A model generated the notes under the pieces. It searched no databases. It had not been told where the DNA came from and worked only from the letters and a program-made list of their open reading frames with translations. The position numbers were made by a program, and so were the translations under genes. From Larix kaempferi (lineage: Eukaryota > Streptophyta > Pinopsida > Pinales > Pinaceae), in the NCBI GenBank assembly GCA_027924585.1, contig BSBM01000190.1:5900501-5964500 (forward strand): a DNA stretch of 64,000 bases. The letters are read 5' to 3'. How positions within the stretch are numbered: the stretch's first letter is position 1; every line of letters begins with the position of its first letter. Below are positions 42,534 to 54,572 of this stretch, piece after piece.

Positions 42534-43991
42534 TGTTGGGGCCAAGGTCGCAGCTATAGTAAAAGCTGCGAATTTTGGGAAAAAGCACGAGTATGGAAGG
42601 AAAGTGCTAATTTTGGGACAAGCACTAAGTTTTGGGTAAGAAGGAGACGGTGCGCAGTACGGTGCCAGATGGATGATCTCAGCGCAGATCACGGACCGGA
42701 AATTGCGGAGCTCGTGCGCACGTCATCGAAGAATGAAGGTGGCTCAGCTACCATAATAAATAAGGCGATGGAGTAGAGGGCTCAGCTACCCTCATTTAAA
42801 GGCTCAGTACAGAATTTATGGTTGCTCGGATAAAGGAGGAGCAACGGACCAGAGCATTGAAGGCGAAGGACGATCGCCCATACCCACAATCTGCGCCGGA
42901 ATTCATGGAGCCTGCAGGAAGCGGCGACGTGACTGCAAGCGGCGCCTACAGTACACCTAGCCATGTGCGTGGTTAGGGTTTTTGGGAATCACTGTTGGGA
43001 AAGGCCCACAGTTTTGTAAAGGTGTGACCGTCATGGCCACCTATATATATGAATAATTGTAATGGGTAGAAGGGTTGGAGAGTTAGAGAGAGTTAGACAG
43101 TACTCAGTTAGAGAGTTAGATGTTAGACTGTTAGATAGCCAGTCTAAAGGATAGATCATGTGTTGATTATCCTTCACTGTATTTTCTACCCAGTGTGTAG
43201 AACTAGAGAGGAAATCGGATAGCCGAGGAGCTAATCCCTGAGTTGCCAAACAGTCTGAGTCGACGTCTGTGCCTTTGTAATCTCCATAGAGAGGAGACTA
43301 GATTGAGAGAAGGGCTCCCAGCTGTGTGCGTGGAGTTTCCTGGAAAGATCTAAGGCTGCAGCTGTGTGTGCAGCGTATTGTATAACTCTATCATTTTCTG
43401 GTTAATATAACACTCCCATGGACGTGGTTTTCCTCGAGGAGATGAGCTTCACATATATCTTCTTGTTATAATGTTTGCGTGAATGATAACTGTTTAAGAT
43501 CATTACCTGTGTGTACATCTTTTGCATCATCTTTGCGACTGTTTGAGTGAGTTTAGGAAGGTCCTTTATTGTTATAATCGCCAAGTATAGAAGTAGTGGT
43601 GGAACGCTGTCGCTGCAGCGACCAAGCTTCGCGTGGCTGCGATGAGTGTGCAGGACGAGGAGGTATTTTAGCGCATCGACTCAAGGAATAGGCGCCGTCC
43701 GCACCCGGAGGACGAGACTGCACAGTGGGTCTGCAGGAAGGAAGGCATCCGCGCGGTTGCGTCGCGAGGCCTGCGGGAAAGTCCGACCGTCGACATTCGA
43801 GGAAGAAGGAGATATATAGAACAATCTCAGCGTCACCACGGTTAAGGAAAGCTGATTCCTTAACCCCCCATAGCCACTTCGGGTGAGACCTCGAGCTGCC
43901 GCGCAGCTCGTTGCCGAGAGGGCCAGTGCGCCAAGGGGTTTTGTTGCTGCGCTTCATTAAAACCCGGGTCTGCCCAGAAAAGCAGCCAACA
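42534..43991 (+). repeat. 3' LTR of element F
   Basis: 1458 bp, 13 substitutions from the 5' LTR. Preceded by GAGTGTTGGGGGCC, a weak polypurine tract. Followed by the target duplication CTCCC at 43992-43996. Confidence 0.96.
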
Positions 43992-45273
43992 CTCCCCACC
44001 CGAGAAACGTAGGATCATAGTTCAAAGTTCTAATTATTCTTGGGTGGACAATGACCTTTTTCATACTGGTCCTGATCTTATTATTAGACGATGTGCACGA
44101 GAGGATGAGATGGCAGAGATCCTCCATGCATGTCATGGTGGACCATCGGGTGGGAACTTTTCTGATAAGAGAATAGCATACAAATTGTTGCACTCTGGAT
44201 ATTATTCGCCAAGAATTTTTAAAAATGCTACCAAGTATGTCAAGGGATGTGACAATTGTCAATGAATGGGTATACCTACACCATCCGATGAGATGCCCTT
44301 ACAACCCCAGGTTATGATTGAGCCTTTTGAAAAATGGGCTTTAGATTTTGTAGGGACAATTTCCCCTATGTATTGCAAGAAGAAGTACATCCTAGTCTAT
44401 ACAAACTATGTCACTAAATGGGTGGAAGCTAAAGCTTTATTTCGAGCCACAGAAAAATTTGTGGTAGAGTTTATATATGAAGAGATATTTACCCGATTTG
44501 GTGTACCTAGGGAAATTGTAACTGATCAAGAATCCCAGTTTACCTCCAAGTTAATGAAAGAAATTATTGAAAAATATGGTATTAGACATTGTAAATCTTC
44601 ACCATATCACCTGCAAGCCAATGGTCAGGTAGATTCTACAAACAAAGTATTAGAAGCCATCCTGACCAAGACTATCCAGTTACACCATAAAGACTGGGAA
44701 GATAGGCTTCCAGAAGCCTTGTGGGCTTATAGAATAACATGGAGGAATACCACTAGCCACACACCTTATGAACTTGTTTATGGAAAACAAGTTCTTCTAC
44801 CCGTTGAATTTCAAGTAAGAACCTTTCGTATGGCTGCACAATTAGGAATGGATTTAAAAGAAGCACAGAAACAACGAATGTTGCAAATAAATGAACTAGA
44901 TGAGATAAGACAAGATGCCATTCAACGCACAATTTGAGTACAAAACCAATGCAAAAATTTGAATGATAAATACATCAAACAAAAGCAGTTTAAGACTGGA
45001 GATTGGGCATTACTATTTGACTCAAGGTTTAAAAATTTTAAAGGCAAATTGACAACCCGTTGGATGGGTCCATATGAAATTGTTACAACCTTTGATAATG
45101 GATCTGTTGAAATTAAAACAATCGATGATTCGCAAATTTCCTTTGTTGTAAATGGACATAGACTAAGACTTTATCATCGACCAATATCTAAACAAGACTT
45201 TGTGCAGAATATCTCACAGCAAAAGGAGATGGAGCTGGTTGAAGGGGAAGTCTCTCCTTCTCCTAGTTCTTGA
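43992..45273 (+). pseudogene. Integrase of element D
   Basis: Integrase resumes right of F. The zinc domain is readable (DLIIRRCAREDEMAEILHACH, abridged, then VKGCDNCQ) and ends at TGA 44263-44265, probably a former CGA. The core at 44266-44934 has WALDFVGT and VTDQESQF, but the glutamate motif reads GQVDSTNKVLEA, Asp in place of the catalytic Glu. TGA at 44935-44937 interrupts again. The C-terminal domain at 44959-45273 (GDWALLFDSRFKNFKGKL, TRWMGPYEIV) is open. Integrase would join cDNA to the genome; this copy is inactive by two stops and the E-to-D change. Confidence 0.88.
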
Positions 45274-46154
45274 ATTATTTTGGGTTATCTTTATTTGTAC
45301 ATATGTAAATATATTTTTGTTTCTTTAAATAAATAAGAGTCATTTCTAACAGTTGATTGCATTTATACAGGAAATTCATTCTTATGATAAGCTTATGGAA
45401 TTTTTTCAATTAAACCAGAAAGACTCTTCTCATTTCCCTAATTTTGATAAATTTTCATATAACTTTTCTTTGTACATATGTTTTTGTTTTCAAATAAATT
45501 TGAATAATCTAACAAGTGGTTTTGCAGTTTGATTACAAGAACCTTATCTCTATAATCAACTCATAAAATATTATCTGAAAACGAGAAGTGCTCTAAAAAA
45601 TCTCATAATGCATCTTAACTCCTTCTCTTTTGATTATTGTTGAGAATTGAAAATTGATAATGAAAAGATAAAGTGCTCTTTATATATATCAACTCTAACC
45701 ACTTTCTTCTATGATTCTTTTTTATTAATTTCATTTTTCTATGCTTCTGTATATGGTATTTGATTCAAACATGCACATTCTTGATTTATCATTAAAACAG
45801 TTGCTCAAGACCTACTGTAGTCATTATTATTTTCAAAGATATGTTTCACACCTATGGACTACTAGTTCATCTCAGACTCATTATCAAAACTTGTCTCTTA
45901 AGCATTTTTTTAAAAGGGAGCCCAAGAGTAAGTGATATTTCTACTTATGGAGAACATTGCTGATCTTTTTATGATGAAGATTGACTGAGAGGTCAAGGAA
46001 CAGCTTTAGGTTATTATCTTTTGGCATGATCTATAATCCAGGCTATTATAAATAAAGTTACTCATAAGGTTCTCTCTAAAAATTTGAGTTATGTGTTTAG
46101 CAAGCTTAACACACTCTAGTGCCAACCGGCTTCCTCATACTAAAATCATTATAC

Positions 46155-46268
46155 GAAGAAAACCCGCTGGGGTACTGAACAAGCTCACTGGCAGCGAGGC
46201 TATGCTTGCATGGTACCAAAATAAATCCGTCGGGTACTAAAAAGGCCTGCTGGAAGTGGGAAAATATC
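46155..46268 (+). repeat. GC-rich tandem units in the 3' region of D
   Basis: Two units (46155-46205 and 46219-46268) match the three-unit array of A at 325-524, with more decay (for example AAATCCGTCGGGTACT). Confidence 0.7.
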
Positions 46269-46777
46269 GGGTAAAAGAGATATGGTTAATGCATTATTAT
46301 GCACATGGCTTATCTAAAAAAACCCTGAGTACAAAAATACATGTGTAGGCCAATTATTCATACTGTCACTAGAGAATGGTTGTAAGTTGAACTTGGACAC
46401 TGTCATCTAATTCAAACAATACCTAGGGTATGGTTATCCTAGAAGTGGGACCCATAACTATAGAAATCTAACGAACTCCAGGGTGGAATTTATCTGTATT
46501 CTTTGGATGACAAGAGATCTTTCAAAATGAGTCAAAGATGACTGGTTTTTCTATGGAATTTTCTCATCGATTACACTATCATTATTCATATGGTATTCAT
46601 GAGCACTGTTATCTTTTGATGAATTTGCATGTATGAATCATCTCCATTATTAGTTAATATTTCTTTCTCTTTAATATATATATAACAACTTTTAGAGTTA
46701 TTTGTTGAATATTAATTAGAAATATTTGAATATCAATCAGTTTTTATTTGATGAATTGAGAACACACCATATTTTGG

Positions 46778-46787
46778 TTTGGGGGAG
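46778..46787 (+). promoter_or_regulatory. Internal polypurine-tract copy in D
   Basis: TTTGGGGGAG, identical to the tract next to the 3' LTR, 2.46 kb upstream of it and before the decayed 3' ORF. It is shared with A (5730-5739). Confidence 0.6.
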
Positions 46788-47766
46788 GATCAGAATTGTC
46801 TTTAGTTTCTGATTATTTAAGGGAAAAAATAAAAGTTCATTTATCTCTGATAAAATTATATGTGTTTCAGGAATAATGCAAGTAGCAGAAGATTGTTCTG
46901 ATCCATGATAAATAAAGAAGAGCGTGACTGAAGTTTCAAAAAAGCAGGTTTACATTGTCCTTTTGTGTGCTGGAAGCCCCAGAAAAATTCTCTGTATAAT
47001 CAACAGCAGTCAGATTTAGCAAAGCACATTTTGTACAGAAGGTCCATATGAAGGATTGAATGAAGGGTTGAATGATGATCTGAATGAAGTGACGAATGAT
47101 ACAAATGAATGAGATGTCGAATGACGATCTGAATGGAACCATAGCTTCTAATAGCATGATTAAGTGTGCTAAGGTATATAATTTTTGAATTTTGACTGTA
47201 AATCTAATTTAGTAACCATATCAGGAAATATCAAATGTCATCTCTGCACATGATCTCATTCTTCAATTCATCTCGACTTCACCAAACGAATCGACTAATC
47301 TTGCATCAATGTGATTTTCAGAATTTTTGACTATAATATGGTTTTAAATCTTCATTAAGTTATATGTAAAAATCATCATGTCAACAGTCATTTTATTAAT
47401 TAAGGTCATCATGATTTTTCAATACACCATATGATTATGATTCCATGATGAAATTTTCATTCAACCTGTCCAAAGTTTACTTTGGACATGGTTGAATATT
47501 TCACAACCATACAAATTCATTAACGCACGCATCTTTATTGTGGCACACAATTAAAAGTTCTTAATGAAGGCGTGATCATTTAACTGTGCCAAATTTCCAT
47601 CTCACGATCACTCAAACTTTCAAATGGACCATGATTTAAACCAATGCATGCGTGATTTTTACCTTCATCCTATCCACTCTCTTCCTCTCTGAGTCCATCC
47701 AGCCGCATATCTTACAATTCCCTACAATCTCCTGTACTCATCGCATCCATCTACCTCCGTTCAACA

Positions 47767-49193
47767 ATGTCGATCTACCATGAGTCTGGGAGATACCAGG
47801 ATTTGCTCTGTATCCCTGAATTCAAAGCTTGCCATGAGATTTTTCTTTGAGCAGGTTGGGGTCTGTTCCTCCATCTTCTCCAGGGCCACTATCATGAAAT
47901 CTCACTCCTTTTCCAAGGGATTCGATGGAAAAATGGCTAAGGTTGGCCATCTTACCTTTCATGTGACTGAAGCTTCCAAGGGAGGGTTCCCGTTAAGACA
48001 AGCTCCTCTTCCTCCCACGGACGGCTCATGAATTTTCTCTCAGGACTGACTATCAACACATTGCAGGCACAAAAGGGTTCCACCGAGAGTGGATTAAGCC
48101 AGAATATCTTGAGCCCCTAGCCGTCATCATCCGGTTGATCACCTGTGAGGGTAAGTTTACCATCTTCAAAGGCTACCACCTTAGATTATTAGCTCATTTT
48201 GTTAATGACCAAGCCCTAAATTTTCCATTTTATTTTCTGAAGAGCCTTGAGAAAATGTCAAACCAGGTGAGGAAAAACGTAGTTAACCCCACTGGTAGTT
48301 TATATCACCACTGTCTCATTAAAATCCTCATCATTCACCAGTTGAAGGAAAAGGGGCAAACATGGTATAGTTTTGTGTTTGAAGTATTGGACCCCCATTT
48401 GGTCAAGGATCCCCTTGCTAAAGCCTCTGCCTCTTGAAAGCGCTATTGATTTCAAACACATGCTGATGAGCTTGTTCAAACCTCTGCCCAAGCAAAGTCT
48501 GTGCAGTTTGATGAGGGTACCTTAGGAGAAATGCACCTTGTCCATTCATCCTCCTCTCCTGATCTTGTCAACAAGGACACAACCACGAAACCCCACTCTT
48601 TTCACCAATACCCACTAAATCAAGAAGGGCGAACCATGATCATTCTATCATCTAGCCCATTGTTCAGCCCGTCATTCAGTCGGTTCATTTAGATAGCCTT
48701 GACGTACAAACAAATGACCCTGTCCCTGAAACACCCCTTCTTGCATTAGCCAATTTCTTTGCTCGCTTGCTTGAAGCTCCTACCTTTGAACCTGCTCCTG
48801 CACACATTGAAGACAATGCTCTTGAAGAATGAACCACCTCTGTTGATCCTGAAACATGTCTAAATGGATCGAGCTCTCACAAAGATCCTGAGTATTTTGC
48901 AGAACCATCTACCCCGATCCATCAGACCATGGATAGATTGACCCAGGATGTAGCACGATTAACAAGCCAGAATGAGAAATATGTTGAGATAATTTCTGAG
49001 ATTCGCCAAGAGAATAAGGAACTGCGTCTACAAGTGAAGAGTGTCAAAGACCTGAACAGAGCCATAACATCTTCTCATGACTCTCTCCGGACGAGGCACG
49101 ATACCTTAAGAGCCCAAGACAGGAAGTTTAAGCCTAAATCTACTTCCTCTCCTAAGTCGAAGGAAGTTGCTTCCACAACTCAACCTTCTTCCT
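47767..49193 (+). pseudogene. Decayed 3' ORF of element D
   Basis: Pieces in different frames form one lost gene. From ATG 47767: MSIYHESGRYQDLLCIPEF. About 47910-48010: FDGKMAKVGHLTFHVTE. 48135-48437: CEGKFTIFKGYHLRLLAHF and FPFYFLKSLEKMSNQVRKN. A low-similarity linker follows, then 48929-49193, an 88-codon coiled-coil segment (MDRLTQDVARLTSQNEKYVE) with a basic tail. The position between integrase and 3' LTR is that of the extra ORF of Athila elements. A globular part followed by a coiled coil parallels the intact 3' ORF of F. No membrane segment is visible. Confidence 0.65.
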
Positions 49194-49237
49194 GACTTCC
49201 TCTCTTGTTTGCTCAGTGGCACCTGACATATCTTCAG

Positions 49238-49247
49238 TTTGGGGGAG
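49238..49247 (+). promoter_or_regulatory. Polypurine tract of D
   Basis: TTTGGGGGAG immediately before the 3' LTR start at 49248. Confidence 0.9.
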
Positions 49248-51320
49248 TGTTGATGCCCAATTTTGTCATCACTTTTGATCATTAAACGTGCTCTGTTGGC
49301 ATTATTTTCACTATTTTTGATATGATAAGTCATACTTCTTGCCATTCAGACCACCATTTGAACTCAGGTATGAATACATTTGAACATTTCATAAATCTTA
49401 AGTGATTATCATTATTTTATGGTTTATTAACGTTAATTTAACATTTCTCGACTTGCTTGGCACATCAACTTCATTCTGGAGGCTATGGTTTTCAAATGGA
49501 CTCTCATTCAGATGCACGTTCACACTGAAAATGCCCAGTCGCATTCGGACCATTGTTCAACCCTCCGTTCGCACCCGCGGATTCGTTGGTTGGAATATTC
49601 CAAGGCACGAAAGGCAAAAACCATGATGTGGGTTATGTTGGAAACGTGTCCCTCATGGTTCGTGAGCCTTCGTTCTAGAATATCTGTGTTCCTGTTCTCC
49701 CAGCCTGACAACGCACCAGCTGCCCACGTCAAAGAGGATCAACGAACCAACACACGCGGATTGTGGGAGACGACATGTGTGTTGTACTGAGCCATTTTCT
49801 TCAGTAATTAAGACCTCCTATTTTTAGAGAGTTCGACCACTAAAAGGTTGAACTACTCTCGACTCTTTGTAAAACTATATAAAGACGTCTTGGGTTGAGA
49901 AACGCATGCGCGGAGCTATAGAAAAAACATTGTGTAACTTTTGATTCAGTTAATAGAAAGTCTCTGATTTTAGTTGTTGATGAGTAAATTCATGTTCTGT
50001 TGTTGATTGATCCGAGTTAGACACAATCCCCGATTGCTAAGAAGGGCACCTCAACAACTAGAGGTTTTTCATTGTGTATATTTTGTTATTTCTTTTCCGC
50101 GGATAAGTAGTTTTCATTTTCAGTATATGTATTTAATTTGGTCTTTCCTGTAGATGGTATTTTTCTATTTCCTGCAATATATTTCTTGTTATTAATACAC
50201 TTTACATTTCCAGAATTTAAAATGATCGGTCATGCTTAGTTTCTTTTATCTTTTCCATTGCAATTAGATAGAATTTAATTAGTTTAGTATTTCAAGTTTA
50301 GTCTGTAATCAGATTTAGCTCTGTTAAATATTACTGTAGATGTATATTAGATTTGTTTACCTTCCAGCCCTATTTTATTATGCAATAGAAAATGATTTCT
50401 TTCCTTAGATGAAAATAAGTGTAGTTGCTTCCTGTTATTTCAAATTTGAACAACTTATTTACTGTTTTGCTTGCACTATAGATTAATATGCATAAACCAG
50501 CTGGCGTTAGAATCATTTAGCTTGCTTATTTTCATAGTTTGTATTATTTCTGTCATCTGGACTGTCATTCGGTTGGCCATTTGCACCTTTCGTTTAGACC
50601 ATCTTTCAGTATTTCATTCGAACTTAGACAGAATTTTCCAGAATTTGCAGTCATTTCAAGAATTGATAGTATTTCATTTTATGGAGAGATAGTTAGCTAG
50701 GATGTAGGTTGATTTTCCAGCACTTTAACATGTTTTGTAACTAGTTTGAGATTCAAATGTATCTTTAACTTTATATTCAATTTTGTGTTCACATAAGAGA
50801 TTAATTATTGCAAGTTTTATTAATGATGAAATTCATTTACATTCACCATATGTTTTATTATTCAAATGAGAAATAGTTGTGGTTTAAGTAGAAGTAGTAT
50901 AATGGTATTTGCTTATGATTTAGGTAGTTTATGGATGATTTTTTATGCCTAGGACCTAGATTAGCTTAAACTTGTTTACAATATTATAATAGACTTTGTT
51001 AAATCTCAGTTTATCTTATTTTTGAATTAGTTCAGTATTTCATTTCCAATTTGCATTCAAGTTCCTAATTAGTCATTCACTTTTATTTTACATAGTGTTT
51101 TGATTTGGTTTAATTTCATTGTTTCAAGTTCTTTCATTTCCGTAGATAGAATAGCATATGAACTAGTTCCAATCTAAGTTTAATAAGTTCATACAGATGC
51201 ATTAGTTTTCAGTAGTCATTAGAGGTCGGATAACTTAGGATTTGTACTTTTGTTAATCAACATTTCATTTCAAGTACTATAGTTAGTTTTTAAGTATCAT
51301 TTGCTTATGGATAAAGAATA
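49248..51320 (+). repeat. 3' LTR of element D, first part
   Basis: Matches 17714 to about 19806 of the 5' LTR until element G enters after GAATA (51316-51320). TATATAAA at 49876-49883 is the TATA box. Confidence 0.92.
49876..49883 (+). promoter_or_regulatory. TATA box in 3' LTR of D
   Basis: TATATAAA about 630 bp into the LTR. The 5' LTR copy has decayed to TATATGAA. Confidence 0.55.
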
Positions 51321-51916
51321 TGTTGATGTATATGTAACTTCGGAATGTATTTCATGTATGTATTTCATATATATTTATTGTGCCCTTATTAGAGATGTGT
51401 TATTCCTCTATAAGGAAGTGTCGTCATGTGGATTGACAAGTGTCGCAAGTGTGTGTACTTGCCGATGGGTTATTAGACCACCATGTGTGGGGTCGGCCCT
51501 GGAATATATATTATATTGTGGATGTATCTAGATAGACAATTCGGCCCCACAATGTAACTGGGCAAACAGGTTAAGTATAAATAGAGATTGGGAGATCTCT
51601 ATTTGGATCATTTGGAAAGTCACACTTCTCTCACTCAGAAAGTGGCGCACTAGTGAGGAGGAGGATCATCTTCTACTAAGAGATTATCTCAGTGTATTTT
51701 GGTTTTACTTTGGTTGAGCCATTGCTCTCTCTATCTCTGAGGAAGTTGTGGGGTTTTTCACCTTCGGGTTTTCCCCACGGAAAATCTGTGTCTCTTGTCT
51801 CTCATGCTTTTGATACTTGTGATGCTTATTGTGATTGTTATGCATTGATATACTGTACATCTTATTCTCTTAGTAAAGATCCTAGAGTATTTTGAATTAA
51901 AGCTCAAAATTTAACA
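51321..51916 (+). repeat. 5' LTR of element G
   Basis: 596 bp, from TGTTGATGTATATG to AAATTTAACA, with TATAAATA at 51576-51583. It is longer than the 3' LTR by a roughly 13-bp duplication near 51360 and an 11-bp one near 51705, and lacks a 9-bp one present there. Confidence 0.95.
51576..51583 (+). promoter_or_regulatory. TATA box in LTR of G
   Basis: TATAAATA, also at 57977-57984 in the 3' LTR. Confidence 0.65.
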
Positions 51917-51928
51917 TGGTATCAGAGC
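51917..51928 (+). promoter_or_regulatory. Primer binding site of G (initiator Met tRNA type)
   Basis: TGGTATCAGAGC directly follows the LTR with no gap. It is the standard copia primer site. The 560 bp from here to gag are untranslated leader. Confidence 0.93.
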
Positions 51929-52490
51929 TAACCTGAGTAGAAGACATTCTGCAGTGACGAAAACTTGAGTTTCTTGTTTATTGGGTTTCTCTCCACATAT
52001 TTTGGAAAAGCAGTATAGTAGATTGACTCTACTCATCAAGGAGAATCTATCTGTCCAATCAGAATTCAATTCTGAGCATTTTCAGATTTGGCCCTAAAAA
52101 TTAGGGTTTCCACAAAAATAGGAATTTCTGAAATCTGAAGACATAGCTGGAAGCTCCTTGCAAAAATCGAATTTTGGAGCTTTGGATCGAGATTTTTGGC
52201 TGGGTAGATCTCCGGGAAACTCAAACCCTAATTCATGGCTCTCCCCAGTGAAACCAGGAGGACAAAAATGCAAATCTAAAGGGTAAAGCTTTGTTGATCT
52301 CAAATTCTGAATACTTCAGGCTGATCAGCTCATCAAGGCGCATCTTTCTATCATTTCAGAAAGTTGAAATTCACATTTTGAATTTTTAGGGTTTTTTCGA
52401 CAAACCCTAATCCGAGACCAAATCCAGTTTTCAGCATTTCAAGTGGTAAGACCTAAATATTTTCTATTTCCATTTGAAGTACTCTTTAAG

Positions 52491-54572
52491 ATGTCTCACC
52501 ACACCAAGATTGAGGATAAGCTTGAAGGGGCTGATAACTTCCGAGCTTGGAAGTATAGGATTGGGTTAATCCTGGAAGAGAATGAGTTGGACTCATATAT
52601 AAAAGAAGACATCCCTATCCCAGAGGATGAAGAGGCTAAGGTATTGCATAAGAAGAACTTGGTCAAGGCAAAGAGAATCATTGTTGATTCTATCAAAGAC
52701 CATCTCATACCCCATGGCCTACCTAGGTCATGGGACTCCTTTATTCAAGGAATCTGTGCAAGAAAGAAATTGATCTCTTTTAGTAAACTATGGGAGGAAT
52801 GCTCTCAAGAGGAAGCTAGACTTGTAGCTCATGAGGAAAATATGGGAGGTGAAGATCAAGCTCTCGTAGCTCACACCAAAAGAAGCAAGCCCAAGAAGGA
52901 GCACTCTCGCTACAAGAAATCCTATCAAAAGAATAAGAAGGATCTAAGATGCTTCACATGCAATGAGAAGGGTCACTTTGCCTCAGATTGTCCCAAGAAC
53001 AAAAGGGATAATAACAACAACTCCAGCAAGAAGAAGAAGGGCAGCAAAAGAAAGTTCCATGCTCATGCTATCGAGGATAATGAACCTCCAAAGAAGAAGG
53101 CTAGGGTAGAAAGTCATGATAGTGATGATGACTCATCAAGTGAAGAAGAGTATGTTCTAATCTCTACTCTCACAGGTACTATCTCCCATGGTTGTAATGA
53201 TTGGTTGATTGACAGTGGGGCTTCCAAACACATGACCGGGTTTAAGGAATCTTTTGTAAACCTATCTGAACATGAATCACCTCATAAGGTGAAACTTGGG
53301 GATGATTTTCAATACCCAATCAAAGGAAGTGGTGAAGCCTCCTATAACCTAGATTCTAGAAAATATTTGAAGATGAAAGAAGTCCTTTGTGTACCTTGGC
53401 TCAAGAAGAATATTCTCTCCATCTCTGCATTGGATGCAAAAGGCGTGAGGGTTGCATTTGTAGATGGCCAAGTCCTAATGTGGCCAAAGGGTAAAACAAT
53501 CGATGATGCAATAGTGATTGGAGAGCAAGAGGGAGGATTGTATAAATTGAAGGGTCAACCTGAACATGCCGTGGTACAAGACTCCATGGAGCCAAGTGAA
53601 CTTTGGCATAGAAGACTTGCTCATATGCATTATAGGGCACTTCCAATTGCAAGAAAGGCTATAGAGGGTCTTCCTGAAATCAAGACCAAACATGAAGGTG
53701 TTTGCAAAGGATGTGCAAAAGGTAATAACATTAAGAAGGCTTTCCCAAGCAGTGAAAGCAAGGCAAAAGATATCCTGGAAATAATCCACTCAGATGTATG
53801 TGGTCCTATGTCATCCAGTTCTCTGAGTGGGTATGTTTACTATGTCTCGTTTATTGATGAATTCTCCAGGAAGACTTGGGTATACTTCTTGAAGAACAAA
53901 GATGAGGTGTTTGATAAGTTCAAGGAATTCAAAACCTTGATGGAGAATCAAACTGACAAGAAGATCAAAACATTCAGATCCGACAATGGTGGAGAATTCA
54001 CCTCAGGTGACTTCAAGAAGCTTTGTAGTGATTCGGGGATTAAGAGGGAGTTGACTGCTCCTTATAATCCTCAACAGAATGGAGTTGCAGAAAGGAAGAA
54101 CAGAACAATCATGGAAGCAGCAAGGGCAATGCTGCATGACCAGGATCTACCTATGCATCTATGGGCAGAAGCAGCGAGAACAGCTGTATATGTGCAGAAC
54201 AGAACACCCCACAAGATATTAGACAACAAAACACCAGAAGAGGCCTTTTCTGGTAAGAAACCTGAAGTTAGCCATCTCAGAATGTTTGGTTTTCCAGTAT
54301 ACACACATGTCCCAAGGGAAAAGAGGACCAAGCTAGATCCTTTAGGAAAGAAGGGTATCTTTGTGGATTACAGTGAAAGCTCGAAGGCTTACAGAATATA
54401 CTTTCCAGGGTACAAGAAGATTGATGTCAGCAGGGATGTAACATTTGATGAAAACTCAGCATTCATCAAATCAAGGAAGGCACCTATCGAAGTTTATGAA
54501 GAACCTAAGGAAACTACATTTCAAGACACTACCATGACTGAAGCAATTCCAGAAGTTGTTTGTGAGTTTTAA
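52491..54572 (+). pseudogene. Gag, protease and integrase of element G
   Basis: Open for 693 codons from ATG 52491 (MSHHTKIEDKLEG). Gag N-terminus (FRAWKYRIGLILEENELD) runs to KDHLIPH and then directly to GLPRSWDSFIQGIC. Compared with copia Gags of this type, roughly 80 residues are missing in frame. Then come a zinc knuckle CFTCNEKGHFASDC, a basic linker (KKKGSKRKF), protease DSGASKHM (Asp about residue 241), the pre-integrase zinc domain (LWHRRLAHMHYRAL, CKGCAKGN), and the integrase core with D435, D498 and E534 (HSDVCGPM, RSDNGGEF, GVAERKN), a DD35E triad. TAA 54570-54572 cuts the polyprotein. The frame upstream of 52491 stays open to 52443. Confidence 0.88.

Larger units (their letters stand above)
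30550..43991 (+). mobile_element. Element F: young, nearly intact 13.4-kb Ty3/gypsy retrotransposon
   Basis: Complete element of 13,442 bp with 1458-bp LTRs at 30550-32007 and 42534-43991, flanked by the perfect target duplication CTCCC (30545-30549 and 43992-43996). The LTRs differ at 13 positions with no indels (0.9%). It encodes ORF1, Gag-protease, RT-RNase H-integrase and a long 3' ORF, all on the plus strand. The order RT-RNase H-integrase makes it Ty3/gypsy; no chromodomain is visible at the integrase end, so it is a non-chromovirus. The primer-site region is tandemly repeated six times. The only clear lesions are two in-frame TAG codons (32940-32942, 36018-36020), whose status is discussed among the findings. 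Confidence 0.95.
45274..47766 (+). other. 3' noncoding region of element D
   Basis: About 2.5 kb of AT-rich sequence without a supported gene. It contains two degenerate copies of the GC-rich tandem unit (about 46155-46268) and TTTGGGGGAG at 46778-46787, an internal copy of the polypurine tract. A cluster of GAATGA-type words lies at about 47055-47140. 45840-46700 aligns with the start of the window in element A. Confidence 0.7.

Noticed and set aside
41840-42692. Minus-strand frames of 137 and 179 codons opposite the F 3' ORF
   Set aside because: Antisense shadows of the coiled-coil region, running into the LTR.
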